In this document: positions 23,916 through 33,899 of the stretch, in pieces
Position numbering within the stretch: position 1 is the stretch's first letter
How the letters are laid out: every line of letters starts with the position of its first letter
Origin: Cubamyces lactineus
Taxonomy: Eukaryota; Basidiomycota; Agaricomycetes; Polyporales; Polyporaceae
Direction of reading: 5' to 3'
Assembly: GCA_022376465.1 (NCBI GenBank)
Contig: JACDTU010000016.1
Coordinates: forward strand, 868,001 to 932,000
DNA length: 64,000 nt
The notes under the pieces: model-generated
The model's input: only the letters and a program-made list of their open reading frames with translations
The model's database searches: none
Told to the model about the DNA's origin: nothing
Made by a program: the position numbers and the translations under genes

Positions 23916-25417
23916 CTACACAAAACCCATAAGCCTCGCAACGGGGGGCCAGGTCGTGTACGCGATCCACAGTATATAAACCGCCACCATCGCGTTCCGC
24001 ACGCGCTCGTCACCCAAGAACGCCCACACCCGCCGCCCCAGCGTGTCCCTCGGGACCCGCAGGGCTCCACCCACCCAACAATCGGGATCATACGCCCCCG
24101 CCCGGCCCCCGACGCGCAACACCCAGTCCCGGCGCACGACGTCCGGCTCAAACACGTCCGGCATCCTGTAAATGAGACGGCCCTCGCCCCGCCGGCCCCC
24201 GAGCCCGTCCGGGGTGACGTCCTGCAGGCGGTAGTCCGCCGCGAACTCGACGAGCGGGTGCACGTGCGCGAAGGCGCGCCGGAGCGCGGCGGTGAGCGCG
24301 GCGGAGGCGGCGTGTGCGGCGGCGGCGGTGCCGGGCCCGAAGAAGGCGTCGTCGTCGTCGTCGTCGTCGGGGATGTGCGCGCGGTGTAGGATTTGCACGC
24401 GGTGGAGCTTGCGCCAGAGCGTGGGGGAGGCGGCGGCGGAGGGGGTCTTGTGCGCGGTGGGGAGGGAGAGGGCTGGATTGTAGGGTGTCCGGTCTGCTCG
24501 CGGCGCATGTCGGGTGAGTGTTTGAGCGTGTGGGTGGCGAGACGGGGGGACTCACATATGGCGCGGAGGAGGCTTGGCATGAACTTGGGGCCTTTGCCTG
24601 CGGAGCCGTCGCATACGATCCTGAGGTGCTCCAGTGCGGGAGCGTTTGTGGCCCACCACGCGAAGTCGATGGTGGCGTCCGTGTCTGACCTGATATGCAG
24701 CCTCTGGAGTGCAGGGTAGAACGGCTCGCCTTCGAGCTGGCCTTCGCCACCCGCGCCGGGGACGAAGACGGGCGCGTCGGCTGGGTGGAGCGTGAGCTCA
24801 CGCAGGCGGCGGAACCCATCTGGGCATGCGATCTTCGAGGGCATGTCTTCATCCATGGAGAACTTCCTGCCGTTCTGGAATGCACAGAGGGTCTCGAGGT
24901 CGGCGGTGCCGATGCTCGTGAACAGCTTGTCGATCTCGGCCTGGTAGGCTGCACGGGCCTCCGCGCTGACAACGCGGCGCTCTGCGTGGGGGAGGGGGTC
25001 TTTCCGGCCGAGGTCTCCCGGTTCGGGTTTGAGGTCTAGTGGACATGGCGCGAAATACGGGCCGTGGGGGATGAATCCGCCCTCTGCGGCGGTGATGCGG
25101 ATGCAGAGGTGACGGACGCGAGGAGTCGCTTCGCCGGCGGTAGCTGCTTCTTTTCGGGCATGCTCGAGGGCGTGCGAGAAGCAGGAGAGCTGGGAAGTGG
25201 TGCCGGAGAGCAGGGCGACGGAGTGGAAGCGGGAAGAGCGCGAGAGGGCGCGGATACGCTTGGACACGAGGGAGAGGGAGCAGCCGGTGCGCCCGCCGTC
25301 GGTGCAGGCGTGGCGGAAGATTTGCTCGAGGAGTTCGTAGGGAAGGGTTTCGAGAGTGGCGGTGGACGAGCTCGCGTCGCTTTGTTTGTAGAGATATGAA
25401 GGCCTAGAGAACAACAT
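23916..25417 (-). CDS. F-box protein F2 with poly-Asp insert
   Basis: Exons 25417-24556 and 24493-23916 join at phase 1 and give 479 residues. The F-box is at about residues 22-70 (LPYELLEQIFRHACTDGG, LSLVSKRIRALSRSSRF). The middle part has ACPDGFRRLRELTLHP and FYPALQRLHIRSD. The second exon opens with the common module (LWRKLHRVQILHRAHI), then a run of seven Asp encoded by a GAC-type triplet repeat at 24350-24371 that no paralogue has. The DWVLRVGGRAG motif follows, and a hydrophobic C-terminal stretch (AMVAVYILWIAYTTW). Closest in the window to F3: both share SQLSCF, the promoter block and the leader just before the ATG. Likely an SCF substrate adaptor; substrate unknown. The very GC-rich second exon differs in base use from exon 1. 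Confidence 0.85.
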
Positions 25418-26007
25418 CCTGCCAGCAGGCTTCTGTCAAGCGATGGGGTTAGCGTCGTATCTCAGTCGGATAATGATGCCACTCGCCTTGAGAGTAAGTG
25501 GTATGGTATGAACGAGCGAGGAGAGCAAACGAGAGAGTGGAGAAGGGCTCGGCCACGATGGCTTATATTTCAACCCCGTGTGGTATTGTGTTAATTGTGC
25601 AGAGCGGTTGGGTTGCGAAGTGGTTCACATTGCCACACACGCTCAGACTTCAATTGTGCACACAATTAGGTGTGCGCCTAGGGGTGCGCACAGTGACTCG
25701 GGCCATGCGAACAAGTGCAGTGTGTGCTCAAACATACGGCGCCGACAAGGAGTACAGTACCGTTATGGATCAGCGCTGAGAGCCACAGTCATCCGTGCAC
25801 GAACTTGCGGTTCCGCGTTGCTGATGTGCATGACGGCCCGTGTATGACACGTTGAGAATGAAGCAGCCATGAACATCTGGATGAGAGCCCGGAAAGGTTC
25901 CGGCGTGAACGATGTCTCGGAAGGGATGGCCCAAGGAGGCAGGGAGGGAGTGAGGGAGAGGACGAGGAGGGGAGAGATCGGAATAAGCGTGATATGCGGT
26001 AAGCGGT
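25418..26007. other. F2 promoter and leader (left arm of inverted repeat)
   Basis: This holds the F2 leader, with a possible leader intron (AAG then GCGAGTGG donor near 25485, TTGACAG acceptor near 25434), a TATA-like AAATATAAGC on the minus strand at 25561-25570, and the promoter block described separately. The outer part resembles 29240-29490 in inverted orientation. No gene is seen. Confidence 0.5.
25661..25704 (-). promoter_or_regulatory. Conserved upstream block of F2
   Basis: Read on the minus strand this 44-bp block matches 29575-29618 upstream of F3 at 34 of 44 positions without gaps (hand alignment). Its outer parts GCCCGAGTCAC and CACCTAATTGT are identical and the centre varies. 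It lies about 245-290 bp upstream of the F2 ATG, the same distance as in F3. Confidence 0.55.
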
Positions 26008-26020
26008 ATCTGATAAGATA
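26008..26020 (+). promoter_or_regulatory. GATA-factor site upstream of siderophore transporter
   Basis: ATCTGATAAGATA contains ATCTGATAA, which fits the ATCWGATAA element known for fungal iron-responsive GATA repressors (SreA, Urbs1, Fep1 type). It lies 169 bp before the MFS start codon. Siderophore transporters are classical targets of those repressors, so control by iron is a reasonable inference. An identical 13-mer in reverse orientation is at 29225-29237. Confidence 0.6.
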
Positions 26021-26176
26021 TCATGCGCTAGCCTGATCGCGCACGACGTCGACCGCGAAATACGCGCCTCGTCCTCTGCCCAAGCCATATACATCCAATC
26101 CTCTCCCATGGCACCTCGCTCTGTCCTCTCTCCCCTGCACCCTCTCTAATATCCTCCCTTTCTTCCTCTCCTCCCG

Positions 26177-28960
26177 ATGACGCGTCGAGGCTACTCCCTC
26201 GTCCCCCAGTCGCCCTCCTCTGGTCAGCTTCCCGTTCTCTTCCGTCCTCTCCCTCACGCTCACTCCAGCCCCGCGCCGCCGTATCGCCTCGCTTCCCAAC
26301 AGACCATCGCCGCAGCTTTTCTCCCCTTGACGCACGAAGATCCGTCCTTACCGCCTCCACAGTCACTACCCTCGCTCCGGAGGTCGTCGAGGAGATCGAA
26401 GCGGAGCAGGATGCACATGCCGGTGTCCGAGCCGTAGAGGCCGCAGACCTCGTCTTCGGTCGCACTTCAAGATGGTTCCTATTCATCGGGTGCGTCCCCC
26501 TCTCGGATTCTTCTCGGCGTGGACGTGTCTGACAACCCATGCAGGATTGCGCTTGCGTCCTATGTGTACTCGTTAGATAATCAGACAACCTCCAATTACC
26601 TCGCTTTCGCCACCTCTCACTTCGGAGCTCATACCCTCATCTCCTCCCTCCAAGTCGCACAGTCAATACTAGGTGGGTGCAGGCCTCCCCTCTCGTCCAC
26701 TCTTATTGACTACTGCTCGTTCTGCAGTTGCATGCGGCAAACCCATCATCGCCAAAGTCGCCGATGTCACGTCCCGTGGTACTGCTTACCTCGTCGTTCG
26801 TGAGTACCCCCGCACTCCGGCCGCTCAATCTATACTGACCAGGCTTTAAAGTCATCTTCTATGTTCTTGGTAAGCACAGCAACACGATAGCGGACCACGT
26901 AGGCTCACATTTCACAGGATACATCGTGATCGCTCTCGCTCCCAATGTTGGTGCTATCGCTGCCGGAATCGTCCTCTATGCTATGTACGTCCCATACACT
27001 GCGCATCATATCAGTCGGCGCTGACCGTATCCTTGCAGCGGTTACACGTGTGTTCAGCTCCGTTACCTTGTGTGCTTGCATACTGAACAGGCTCACAATC
27101 AGAGGATTGCAATTACTGACTTCAGTCATTATCGCTGACATCACCACCCTGCAATGGCGTGGCATCGTGTCTGGGATGACCTCCCTTCCGTTCCTCGTCA
27201 ACGCGTTCATTGGCTCAAACATATCCAACTTCTTCCTGGAACACCTCACCTGGCGATGGGGCTGTATGCGCTCATTCCCCTCAGCCAATGACTATCCACG
27301 CTGATGTACTGTGACACACAGACGCAATGTTCGCCATCCTTGTCCCCATGTCGCTCTCACCTCTCATCCTCACGTTGTTCTGGGGTGAGCGCAAGGCGAA
27401 GCAACTCGGCCTCGTAGACGCACCACGACCCCGGAGCATGCTCATACCTCCCGTAAAGTCGCGTCCTCTGCAGCGAGCGTGGCTGTTTGCGGAGCAGCTT
27501 GATCTTGTCGGACTCGTGCTCCTCGGGAGTGCCATCGCGCTTATCCTGCTGCCAATGACGCTTGCACAGCGGGCCCAGAACAGCTGGAGTAGTCGTAAGT
27601 ATTGACCAGCACGCGCGTACTGCACCGAACGGCTGATTGTGTGTAGCGTCAATGATCACGACTCTCGTACTGGGATGGATCTTGCTTCCGGCGTTTGCAT
27701 TGTGGGATATCAAGTACGCGAAGCGGCCTGTCATCGCCCGTCGATTCCTCTTCAATAGAACGGTCGTGTGCGCAGCATGGATCGGGTTTTTCGACTTCGT
27801 ATGTCTTGCTTTTCCTGTCATCCCGCGCACGCGCTGACGCACCCTGAAGCTGTCGTACTTCCTCACATACACTTACCTGTCCTCGTTTGTCCTGGTCACG
27901 AAGCCCTGGTACGCACGCGCGGCGCACACGTCTCGCTCATACCGACTGACGTCCTCGCAGGTCGATGACGAGCGTGTTCTACTTTGGCCAGGTACAGACC
28001 TTGGGCTTGACCTTCTTCGGCATTATCGCGGGCATCCTCATGCGCTTCCTGCACCGCTACAAGGTACGTTCCTCTCGCACTCTCAACGCACGCCCCCGGA
28101 ATGGCTAACGCACGACGATCCCAGTGGATTCTATTCACCGGCCTCTGTATTCGCTTAGTGTGAGTCTATCTCTCGCGTAGATAACCTCGCCCGTTCACCT
28201 CATCTCGCACGTCCTAACAGAGGCGTCGCGCTCATGATCCACTCGCGCGGAGCAGACGGCTCCGACGCCGAGCTCGTCTGGACGCAGGTCCTGCAAGGCA
28301 TGGGTGGCGGGTTCGCGGCGATCTGCTCGGGCATCGGCGCGCAGGCGTCTGTCCCGCACGCGGACGTCGCGATGATCACCGCGCTCGTGCTGCTCTGGAC
28401 GGAGATCGGCGCGGGCGTCGGCGGGAGCATTGCCGGCGCGATATGGAGCGGGACGATGCCCGGGAAGCTGAGGGAGTATTTGCCGGGGCTGAACCAGGAG
28501 GAGCGGGATGTGCTGTTTGGGAGCATCAAGGATGTGAGGGAGCGGCCGATGGACGACCCGGTGCGGCAGGGCGTCATCAGCGGTATGTCTTCACGCTCTC
28601 TTGCCCGTTGTGCGGCGCTGATTGTGGGATGCATGCCGGCCGACAGCGTACAGCGATACGATGAAGACGATGCTCGTGCTCGCGACGTTGTTAAGCGTCA
28701 TCCCCGTCGTGCTCGCGCTCCTCATGCCGAACTGGTACCTCGGCGACCAGCAGAACGCGGTGTACGAGTCCGAGCTGGGCGGCCCGGGCGGCCACCGCTC
28801 GCAGCGCGCGTCGCTCGTCGCGGGTCCGGAGGACGAGATCATCGACTCGGGCGAGGAGGATTATGAGGAGAGCGAGGAGAGCGAGGGGGGTGGGTTGAGT
28901 GAGGGGGGCGAGAGGGGCAGGGAGGGCGGGGAGGAGGGTGGGAGGAGAGAAGAGGTGTGA
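26177..28960 (+). CDS. Siderophore-iron transporter, MFS SIT subfamily
   Basis: Fifteen exons close in frame to 661 residues: 26177-26222, 26303-26489, 26545-26672, 26728-26799, 26852-26869, 26918-26984, 27039-27047, 27103-27263, 27322-27594, 27647-27798, 27850-27908, 27961-28063, 28125-28159, 28221-28582, 28647-28960. Exons of 18 and 9 nt are included because both are needed to keep frame and family sequence. After a soluble N-terminus of about 75 residues the first membrane helix carries IALASYVYSLDNQTTSNY, typical of SIT proteins. About 14 membrane segments follow, with DITTLQWRG and the helix pair around residues 190-230. The C-terminal tail is Glu/Gly-rich and low in complexity. SIT proteins take up ferric siderophores at the plasma membrane by proton symport. 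A GATA-type site precedes it. It is the only gene between the two arms of the F-box inverted duplication. No siderophore synthetase is in the window. Confidence 0.9.
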
Positions 28961-29574
28961 AATAGCTCGTGAGGAAGGGTAGGAAGAGGAGGGGGAAGAT
29001 GGATACTAGTGGTGCTGGATATCTCTTTCGGATGTAGATCTACGTGTATACCAGACGGAGGGGCCTGTGCTTTGTACGGACTGGACGTTTCGCTAATAAC
29101 ATACCAACTACCGCACCCCGCGAGTGGCTCGCTGGTCACTCTGGGACTCAAGTACTCACGCGTCGAGGGAAGCTGAGCGTGGCTGACGGCTGGCGACAGG
29201 TGCGATCACGAGCAATGTGCATGCTATCTTATCAGATCATGCCCTCTCGGCATGCCACCATTGCCACGCGTAGCAACCTCGAGCTCTGCGACTCCATCAT
29301 CGTCTGGGCGGCCTTCCTTCACTTCCTCGAGGTCTGTTTTACTCTCCTCGCTCTCTCAGGTCCTCACTCCCTGCCCAGATTGTCACTTCTGAGAGGTAGG
29401 CCACGGTAGAGCCTCTGGACGGCCTCCATTGCTACACAATCGCAACCATCGATGTCGACGATGGACGTCAGCGAAGGCCAAATGCTACGAAGTACTTAGT
29501 GCTAAGTAGTCCTGGCTAGCTCGGCATGGCGGGCATTTGAGCTGAGTGCTTGGAACTTGGAAAGCTGTGTGCAT
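28961..29574. other. MFS 3' flank and right arm of inverted repeat
   Basis: No gene is recognised. The part from about 29195 onward resembles 25705-26050 read in reverse, including the second GATA-type site. The 28961-29190 part is the presumed 3' flank of the transporter gene. Confidence 0.5.
29225..29237 (-). promoter_or_regulatory. Second GATA-type site, inverted copy
   Basis: On the minus strand this reads ATCTGATAAGATA, identical to 26008-26020. With its flank, 18 of 19 bases match between the arms. It is 265 bp beyond the MFS stop codon and 620 bp before the F3 ATG; the left copy is 591 bp before the F2 ATG. It may serve F3, or be a remnant of the duplicated MFS promoter. Confidence 0.5.
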
Positions 29575-29618
29575 TGCCCGAGTCACCGTGCGCGCATGCA
29601 GACGCGCACCTAATTGTA
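29575..29618 (+). promoter_or_regulatory. Conserved upstream block of F3
   Basis: This is the counterpart of 25661-25704 in front of F2, with GCCCGAGTCAC and CACCTAATTGT identical in both, about 240-280 bp before the F3 ATG. A probable leader intron (GTGAGTGG donor near 29785, TATGCAG acceptor ending 29839) follows, as in F2. Confidence 0.55.
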
Positions 29619-29856
29619 AGTTGTACGCGAATCGAAGCAGCGCGAGCTGTGTGGTGGTGTGTGAAATGCGAAGGGGAACAATAACACGTTGTCCGAGATA
29701 AAGGCTGCTTCTGGCGAGTCGTCTCCCACTCTGTTGTTGACTCCCCTCCTTCAATCTCTACTGCGCTGTCTTCTACTTTGGGAGGTGAGTGGACTCGTAC
29801 GCTCTTGGCCAATACGATGCTGACTGAGATGGTATGCAGAACCCTGCTGGCACAGG

Positions 29857-31299
29857 ATGTTGTTCTCTTGGCCTTCGCATACCTCCGACCTGGAGAGCGA
29901 GTGTCCGACCACCGCCGCTCTGGATAGTCTCCCCTATGAATTGCTCGAACACATCTTCCGCAACGCTTGCACCGACGGAGGGCGCACCGGCTGCTCCCTC
30001 TCCCTCGTGTCCAAGCGTATCCGCGCCCTCTCGCGCTCCTCCCGTTTCCATTCTATCTCCTTGCTCACGGGTACTTGCTCGCAACTCTCCTGCTTCTTGA
30101 GAACGCTCGAAATGGCGCGAGAAGAAGCTGCCGTTGCCGGCGAGCCGACTCCCCGCGTTTGCCACCTCTGCATCCTGCTCACCACTCGGGAGGGGGCATT
30201 CGTCCCCCCAGGTCCTTCCTTTCAAAAATGCCCGATGGACGTTACATTCGACTGGAGAGAGTATGATCGCGGGGATCCTTTCTCTGATGAAGAGCGCGAC
30301 GTTATATCTGCAGAGGCTCGTGCGACTTACCATGCCGAGATTACCAAGCTCTTCGTCAGCATCGGAACTGCTGACCTCGAGTCCCTTTGTGCCTTCCAGG
30401 AGAATCAGCATGGGAGGTTTAAGGACAGCACACCGGACATCGTATGCCCAGATGGATTCCGCCGTCTGCGCGAGCTCACGCTCCACCCGGCCTACACCGC
30501 GGTCTTCGCCTCTGGCGCGGACAGCGGGCCCGAAACGGAACCATTCTATCCTGCGCTCGAGAGGCTGCATATGCGTTCAGACGTGCATGCTATCATTGAT
30601 TTCGCGTGGTGGGCTGCAAACGCGCCTGCACTGAGGCACCTCAGGGTCGCTTGCGATGCTCGCGCAGGCGAGAGCCCGAAGTTGCTGCCAAACCTTCTGT
30701 CCGCGTTATGTGAGCCCCACCGCATGCTCCTCCTATACCGCCTACGATGCTCACACCGTTTTTGGGCACACCCAGACCGCACGCCTTACAACGTGACCCT
30801 CGCGTCTGGCGCGCACGAGGCTGTGTCATGGCGGAAGCTCCGCAAGGTGCAGTTCATGTACCGCGCGGCATTCCCGACAGACGAGGTCTCTGGCCCCGGT
30901 GCGGAAGCCACTGCGCGCGCGGCGCACGACGCGCTCATGAACGTGTTCCGCGAGTCGTTCGCCCGGGTGGATCCGCTCGTCGAGTTCGCGCCCGACTACA
31001 GGCTGCAGGACGTCAACTGGGACGGCATCGGAGAGCGTCAGGAGAACAGCAACGTCTACGAGTGGCCGGACGTGTTCGAGCACGAGGTCGTGCGCCGGGA
31101 CTGGTTGTCGCGCTTGGCCGGTCGCGGGGGTGCCTTTACGCCGGATTGTTGGGCGAATGGCCCTCCGCCGGACCCGAGGGAGAAACACATGCGGTTGGAT
31201 GCGCTGCTTCTCCATCCGCGCGTTCAAACGACGTTGTATGTGCTTGAGACACTGTGCGTGTTGTATTGGACCGGACGTCTCGGTATGAGGTTTATGTAG
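29857..31299 (+). CDS. F-box protein F3
   Basis: The frame is open throughout (480 residues), but paralogues have an intron at the matching place. Here 30710-30775 is a 66-nt GT-AG segment without an in-frame stop, so the spliced product is 458 residues. I favour splicing, because it restores the alignment (a Tyr codon, then RTPYN as in F2). F-box at about residues 22-70 (LPYELLEHIFRNACTDGG, LSLVSKRIRALSRSSRF); middle VCPDGFRRLRELTLHP and FYPALERLHMRSD; C-terminal module WRKLRKVQFMYRAAF, VVRRDWLSRLAGRGGAFTPDCW; then a moderately hydrophobic tail (TLYVLETLCVLYWTG). It is the mirror partner of F2 across the MFS gene, and the bases just upstream of both ATGs (CCTGCTGGCA, GGATGTTGTTCTCT) are shared. 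Probable SCF substrate receptor, target unknown. Confidence 0.85.
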   Translation: MLFSWPSHTSDLESECPTTAALDSLPYELLEHIFRNACTDGGRTGCSLSLVSKRIRALSRSSRFHSISLLTGTCSQLSCFLRTLEMAREEAAVAGEPTPRVCHLCILLTTREGAFVPPGPSFQKCPMDVTFDWREYDRGDPFSDEERDVISAEARATYHAEITKLFVSIGTADLESLCAFQENQHGRFKDSTPDIVCPDGFRRLRELTLHPAYTAVFASGADSGPETEPFYPALERLHMRSDVHAIIDFAWWAANAPALRHLRVACDARAGESPKLLPNLLSALCEPHRMLLLYRLRCSHRFWAHPDRTPYNVTLASGAHEAVSWRKLRKVQFMYRAAFPTDEVSGPGAEATARAAHDALMNVFRESFARVDPLVEFAPDYRLQDVNWDGIGERQENSNVYEWPDVFEHEVVRRDWLSRLAGRGGAFTPDCWANGPPPDPREKHMRLDALLLHPRVQTTLYVLETLCVLYWTGRLGMRFM

Positions 31300-31711
31300 C
31301 CTCCTGTTCTATGGCATGTCAGACAGCGATCTTCGCGGGGTAACCTTGGGATCTGCTTGCCTCACTTGTTTCCGACCTGTGCACCATAGCGTCGAGATAT
31401 CCTCTATCATGAGCCGATATCCGCGTACGTACTTGCAATATAGGGTGCTCAGCGCTCAGTGGTTGCGTGACCCGGAGACGCCAATACCTAGGTGAGAGTC
31501 GTCCTGTCCGGTCTGTGATAGAAGATCGAAGAAGATACAGCTCCGATATCGCAACTACTGATGTCTTCATCGTACAATTGACTGGTTCTTCGATTCAATT
31601 CGCACGATGCTACTATTGTGCTCTACAATCACGATTGCCTAGTCTCTCTGGGCCGCTGGGTTCATTGGGCACGGGGACTCCGCGTGTTGTCCGACGCTGA
31701 TCCCTTCACAG
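31300..31711. other. F3-F4 spacer, nothing recognised
   Basis: About 400 bp with only short frames. It presumably holds the F3 3' end signals and the distal F4 promoter; I recognise no specific site before the TATA box. Confidence 0.4.
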
Positions 31712-31719
31712 TATATAAA
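31712..31719 (+). promoter_or_regulatory. TATA box of F4
   Basis: TATATAAA, a consensus TATA box, is followed by a pyrimidine-rich leader and lies 100 bp before the first ATG (31812) and 177 bp before the ATG at 31889. Confidence 0.6.
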
Positions 31720-31811
31720 CTCGCTCGTGTCGACCCGCATTCGCTCGCGATCTGTCTTTCTGTCTTTTCCCATTATCCTGGTCCGTCTACACAACCCACC
31801 AAGGCCCGTCC

Positions 31812-33282
31812 ATGAAGCTCGATGTAAGCATCATGTTGAAGCCACTCAAGCGCGTTATAGTCTGCTAACAAATCCGTAGCCCATCACTATGCTATCCTAC
31901 CTCCCTTTCACGGCTACTCGTGTTAGCACGCTGCCGTTAGCCACATTGGACAGTCTACCGACTGAGTTGCTCGAGCCGATTTTCCAGCGCGCGTGCACCG
32001 ATGGTGGACGGACTGGGGCTTCCCTCGCGCTCGTGTCCAAGCGCATCCACACCACATCCCGCCCGTTCCGCTTCTATTCTGTTTCGCTCCTCACCGGTAC
32101 ACGCTGGCAACTTTCGCGTTTCCAATATGCGCTCGAGCGCGCCCGCGACGAGGCAGCCAGGAACAACGACCGCCTCTTGCCCCGTGTCCGCCACCTATGC
32201 GTGTTGCTGACTTCGCGCGTCGAATCGGGAATCCTGGATACTATCGCACTGTGCAACCTCGACTTTGAAGCGGCCCGCCGCGATGGCAGGCTTGATGTAA
32301 CCGTTCCTATTGAAGAGAACTTGGCTGTACGGGCACACGCTAGCGCGGATTACGAAGCCAACATGAGGACCTTGTTCGCGACGATCGGCACGGCTGACCT
32401 CGAGACGCTATGTGTTCTTCAACATCCGGACAGCTTCATGCGCAGAGGAATGGAGCCGACACAGATTCTGTGCCCTGACGGTTTCCCGCGGCTTCGTGAC
32501 TTGACGTTTACCCCACCTACCATCCCGCCTTTTGTCCGTGCTGCGGGTGCGCAGGCCGCTGGGCGTGACGCCTCGCCAATGTTTCCTGCACTGAGAAGGA
32601 TGCATATGGGATTGAGCCAGTATGCGCCAGTGGACTTCCATTGGTGTGCTCTCAACACACCTCGATTGGAACACCTGAGGATCTCGGTGAACGGTTACGC
32701 AGGTGATCCCCCGCGATTTCTGCAGAGCTTGATTTCGACGCTGTGTGAGTGCTCCATGTCCACTCCCGGAGCCGCACTCACTGAATATGATCCGCGATGT
32801 GCACAGATCACGCCAAGTACGGCCCTCTTGGTCCAGGGGACGACGCTGATCTCTGGCAGGAGCTCAGGCGGGTCCAGTTCATGTACCACGCGAGGTTCAT
32901 CAGCCCCGGAGTGTTGGAACCAGGCGAAGAAGCGCACACATTCGCTATGCACAAAGCCCTCGTCACCGTGCTGCACCACCTCTTTGCACAGCTTCGCCCG
33001 CTCACCATCGACTTCGCGCCCAACTATGAGTACCAGGACGTCGAGGGGGAGCGCATGGGTATCAAGGCCCACTACCTATCCTTTGATCGCAAGAATCCAC
33101 ACCAGTTCGCAGACGAAGTCTTGCGCCGAGACTGGCTCTTGCGGATGACAGGTCATGCCACGGGCGCGTACACCCCTGGCTATGATTGGACGTCCGGAGG
33201 TCATTCAGCTCCACCACAGACCTTCTCGCAGCAGGTGCAGAATGTGGTCGGCAGCTGGGTCACGGCCTTTTTTAACCCGTAG
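31812..33282 (+). CDS. F-box protein F4
   Basis: Main exons 31889-32744 and 32807-33282 (phase 1 junction) give 443 residues. A 12-nt upstream exon, 31812-31823 (ATG AAG CTC GAT), splices in phase 0 through a 56-nt intron to 31880 and adds seven residues, giving 450; both starts are possible, and the first ATG after the TATA box is the upstream one. The F-box is LPTELLEPIFQRACTDGG with LALVSKRIHTTSRPFRF, followed by SVSLLTGTRWQL as in F1. The middle has LCPDGFPRLRDLTFTP and MFPALRRMHMG; the C-terminal module is LWQELRRVQFMYHARF with LRRDWLLRMTGHATGAYTPGYDW. The terminus (VGSWVTAFFNP) is only weakly hydrophobic, unlike F1-F3. F4 is the mirror partner of F1. Probable SCF adaptor with unknown substrate. 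Confidence 0.85.
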
Positions 33283-33899
33283 AATCGTAAGCCCTTGATT
33301 GTTGGGATGAAAGATGTATGTAGCATCGTTGCTACCGGAAGCCAATGTTACCGCGATCAGTTGAATATCTCCCGTACGCGACCTGCCACTCTGTTATATG
33401 CGAACGCGATCACAGATCGTATCGACACAAACGGTTCCGGCACAGTAACGGCGTGAAGACCTACATTCCATCCCAGATGCAACAAAATGCAGGACGCGGC
33501 ACTGCGTATACCGGATGAGAACCTCGGCCGGGAGGTATTTGACTGTTGTTAGCCCTCTTGTTCCGCGCAGACGGCGCGTTCGAGTTACACGTTTTCTCAG
33601 GGTGGTGAATCCCCGGCGGGGGGATAGGCAAGATTCGCACACACAACTTCGTGGATGGCTGGTGGGGACTATAGCCTTACTAGCTCTGCTGCTGGGCGGT
33701 AGCTGAAACACGATCTACTCTCATTCGACAAGGATGGCCAGAAGGTAGACTTAAGTAGACACAAGCCTATTGCCCTCAGTCTCTAAGTATGTTACATCGT
33801 GTTCAGTGTGTGACCTTCCTGCCAGCTACCAACGTATACTACTACCAAGGATTCGCGCATGCTGTCTCAAATTCTCAAGGATGCTACCCATACCGCCTA
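33283..33899. other. Spacer between convergent F4 and F5
   Basis: About 600 bp containing only short overlapping frames. No gene or repeat is recognised. Confidence 0.5.

Noticed and set aside
24148..24972. 274-codon minus-strand frame in F2
   Set aside because: Out-of-frame reading over F2 exons, Arg/Ser/Pro-rich and without family features.
26177..28960. Siderophore biosynthetic gene cluster
   Set aside because: No synthetase, monooxygenase or acetyltransferase is present nearby; the transporter stands alone among F-box genes.
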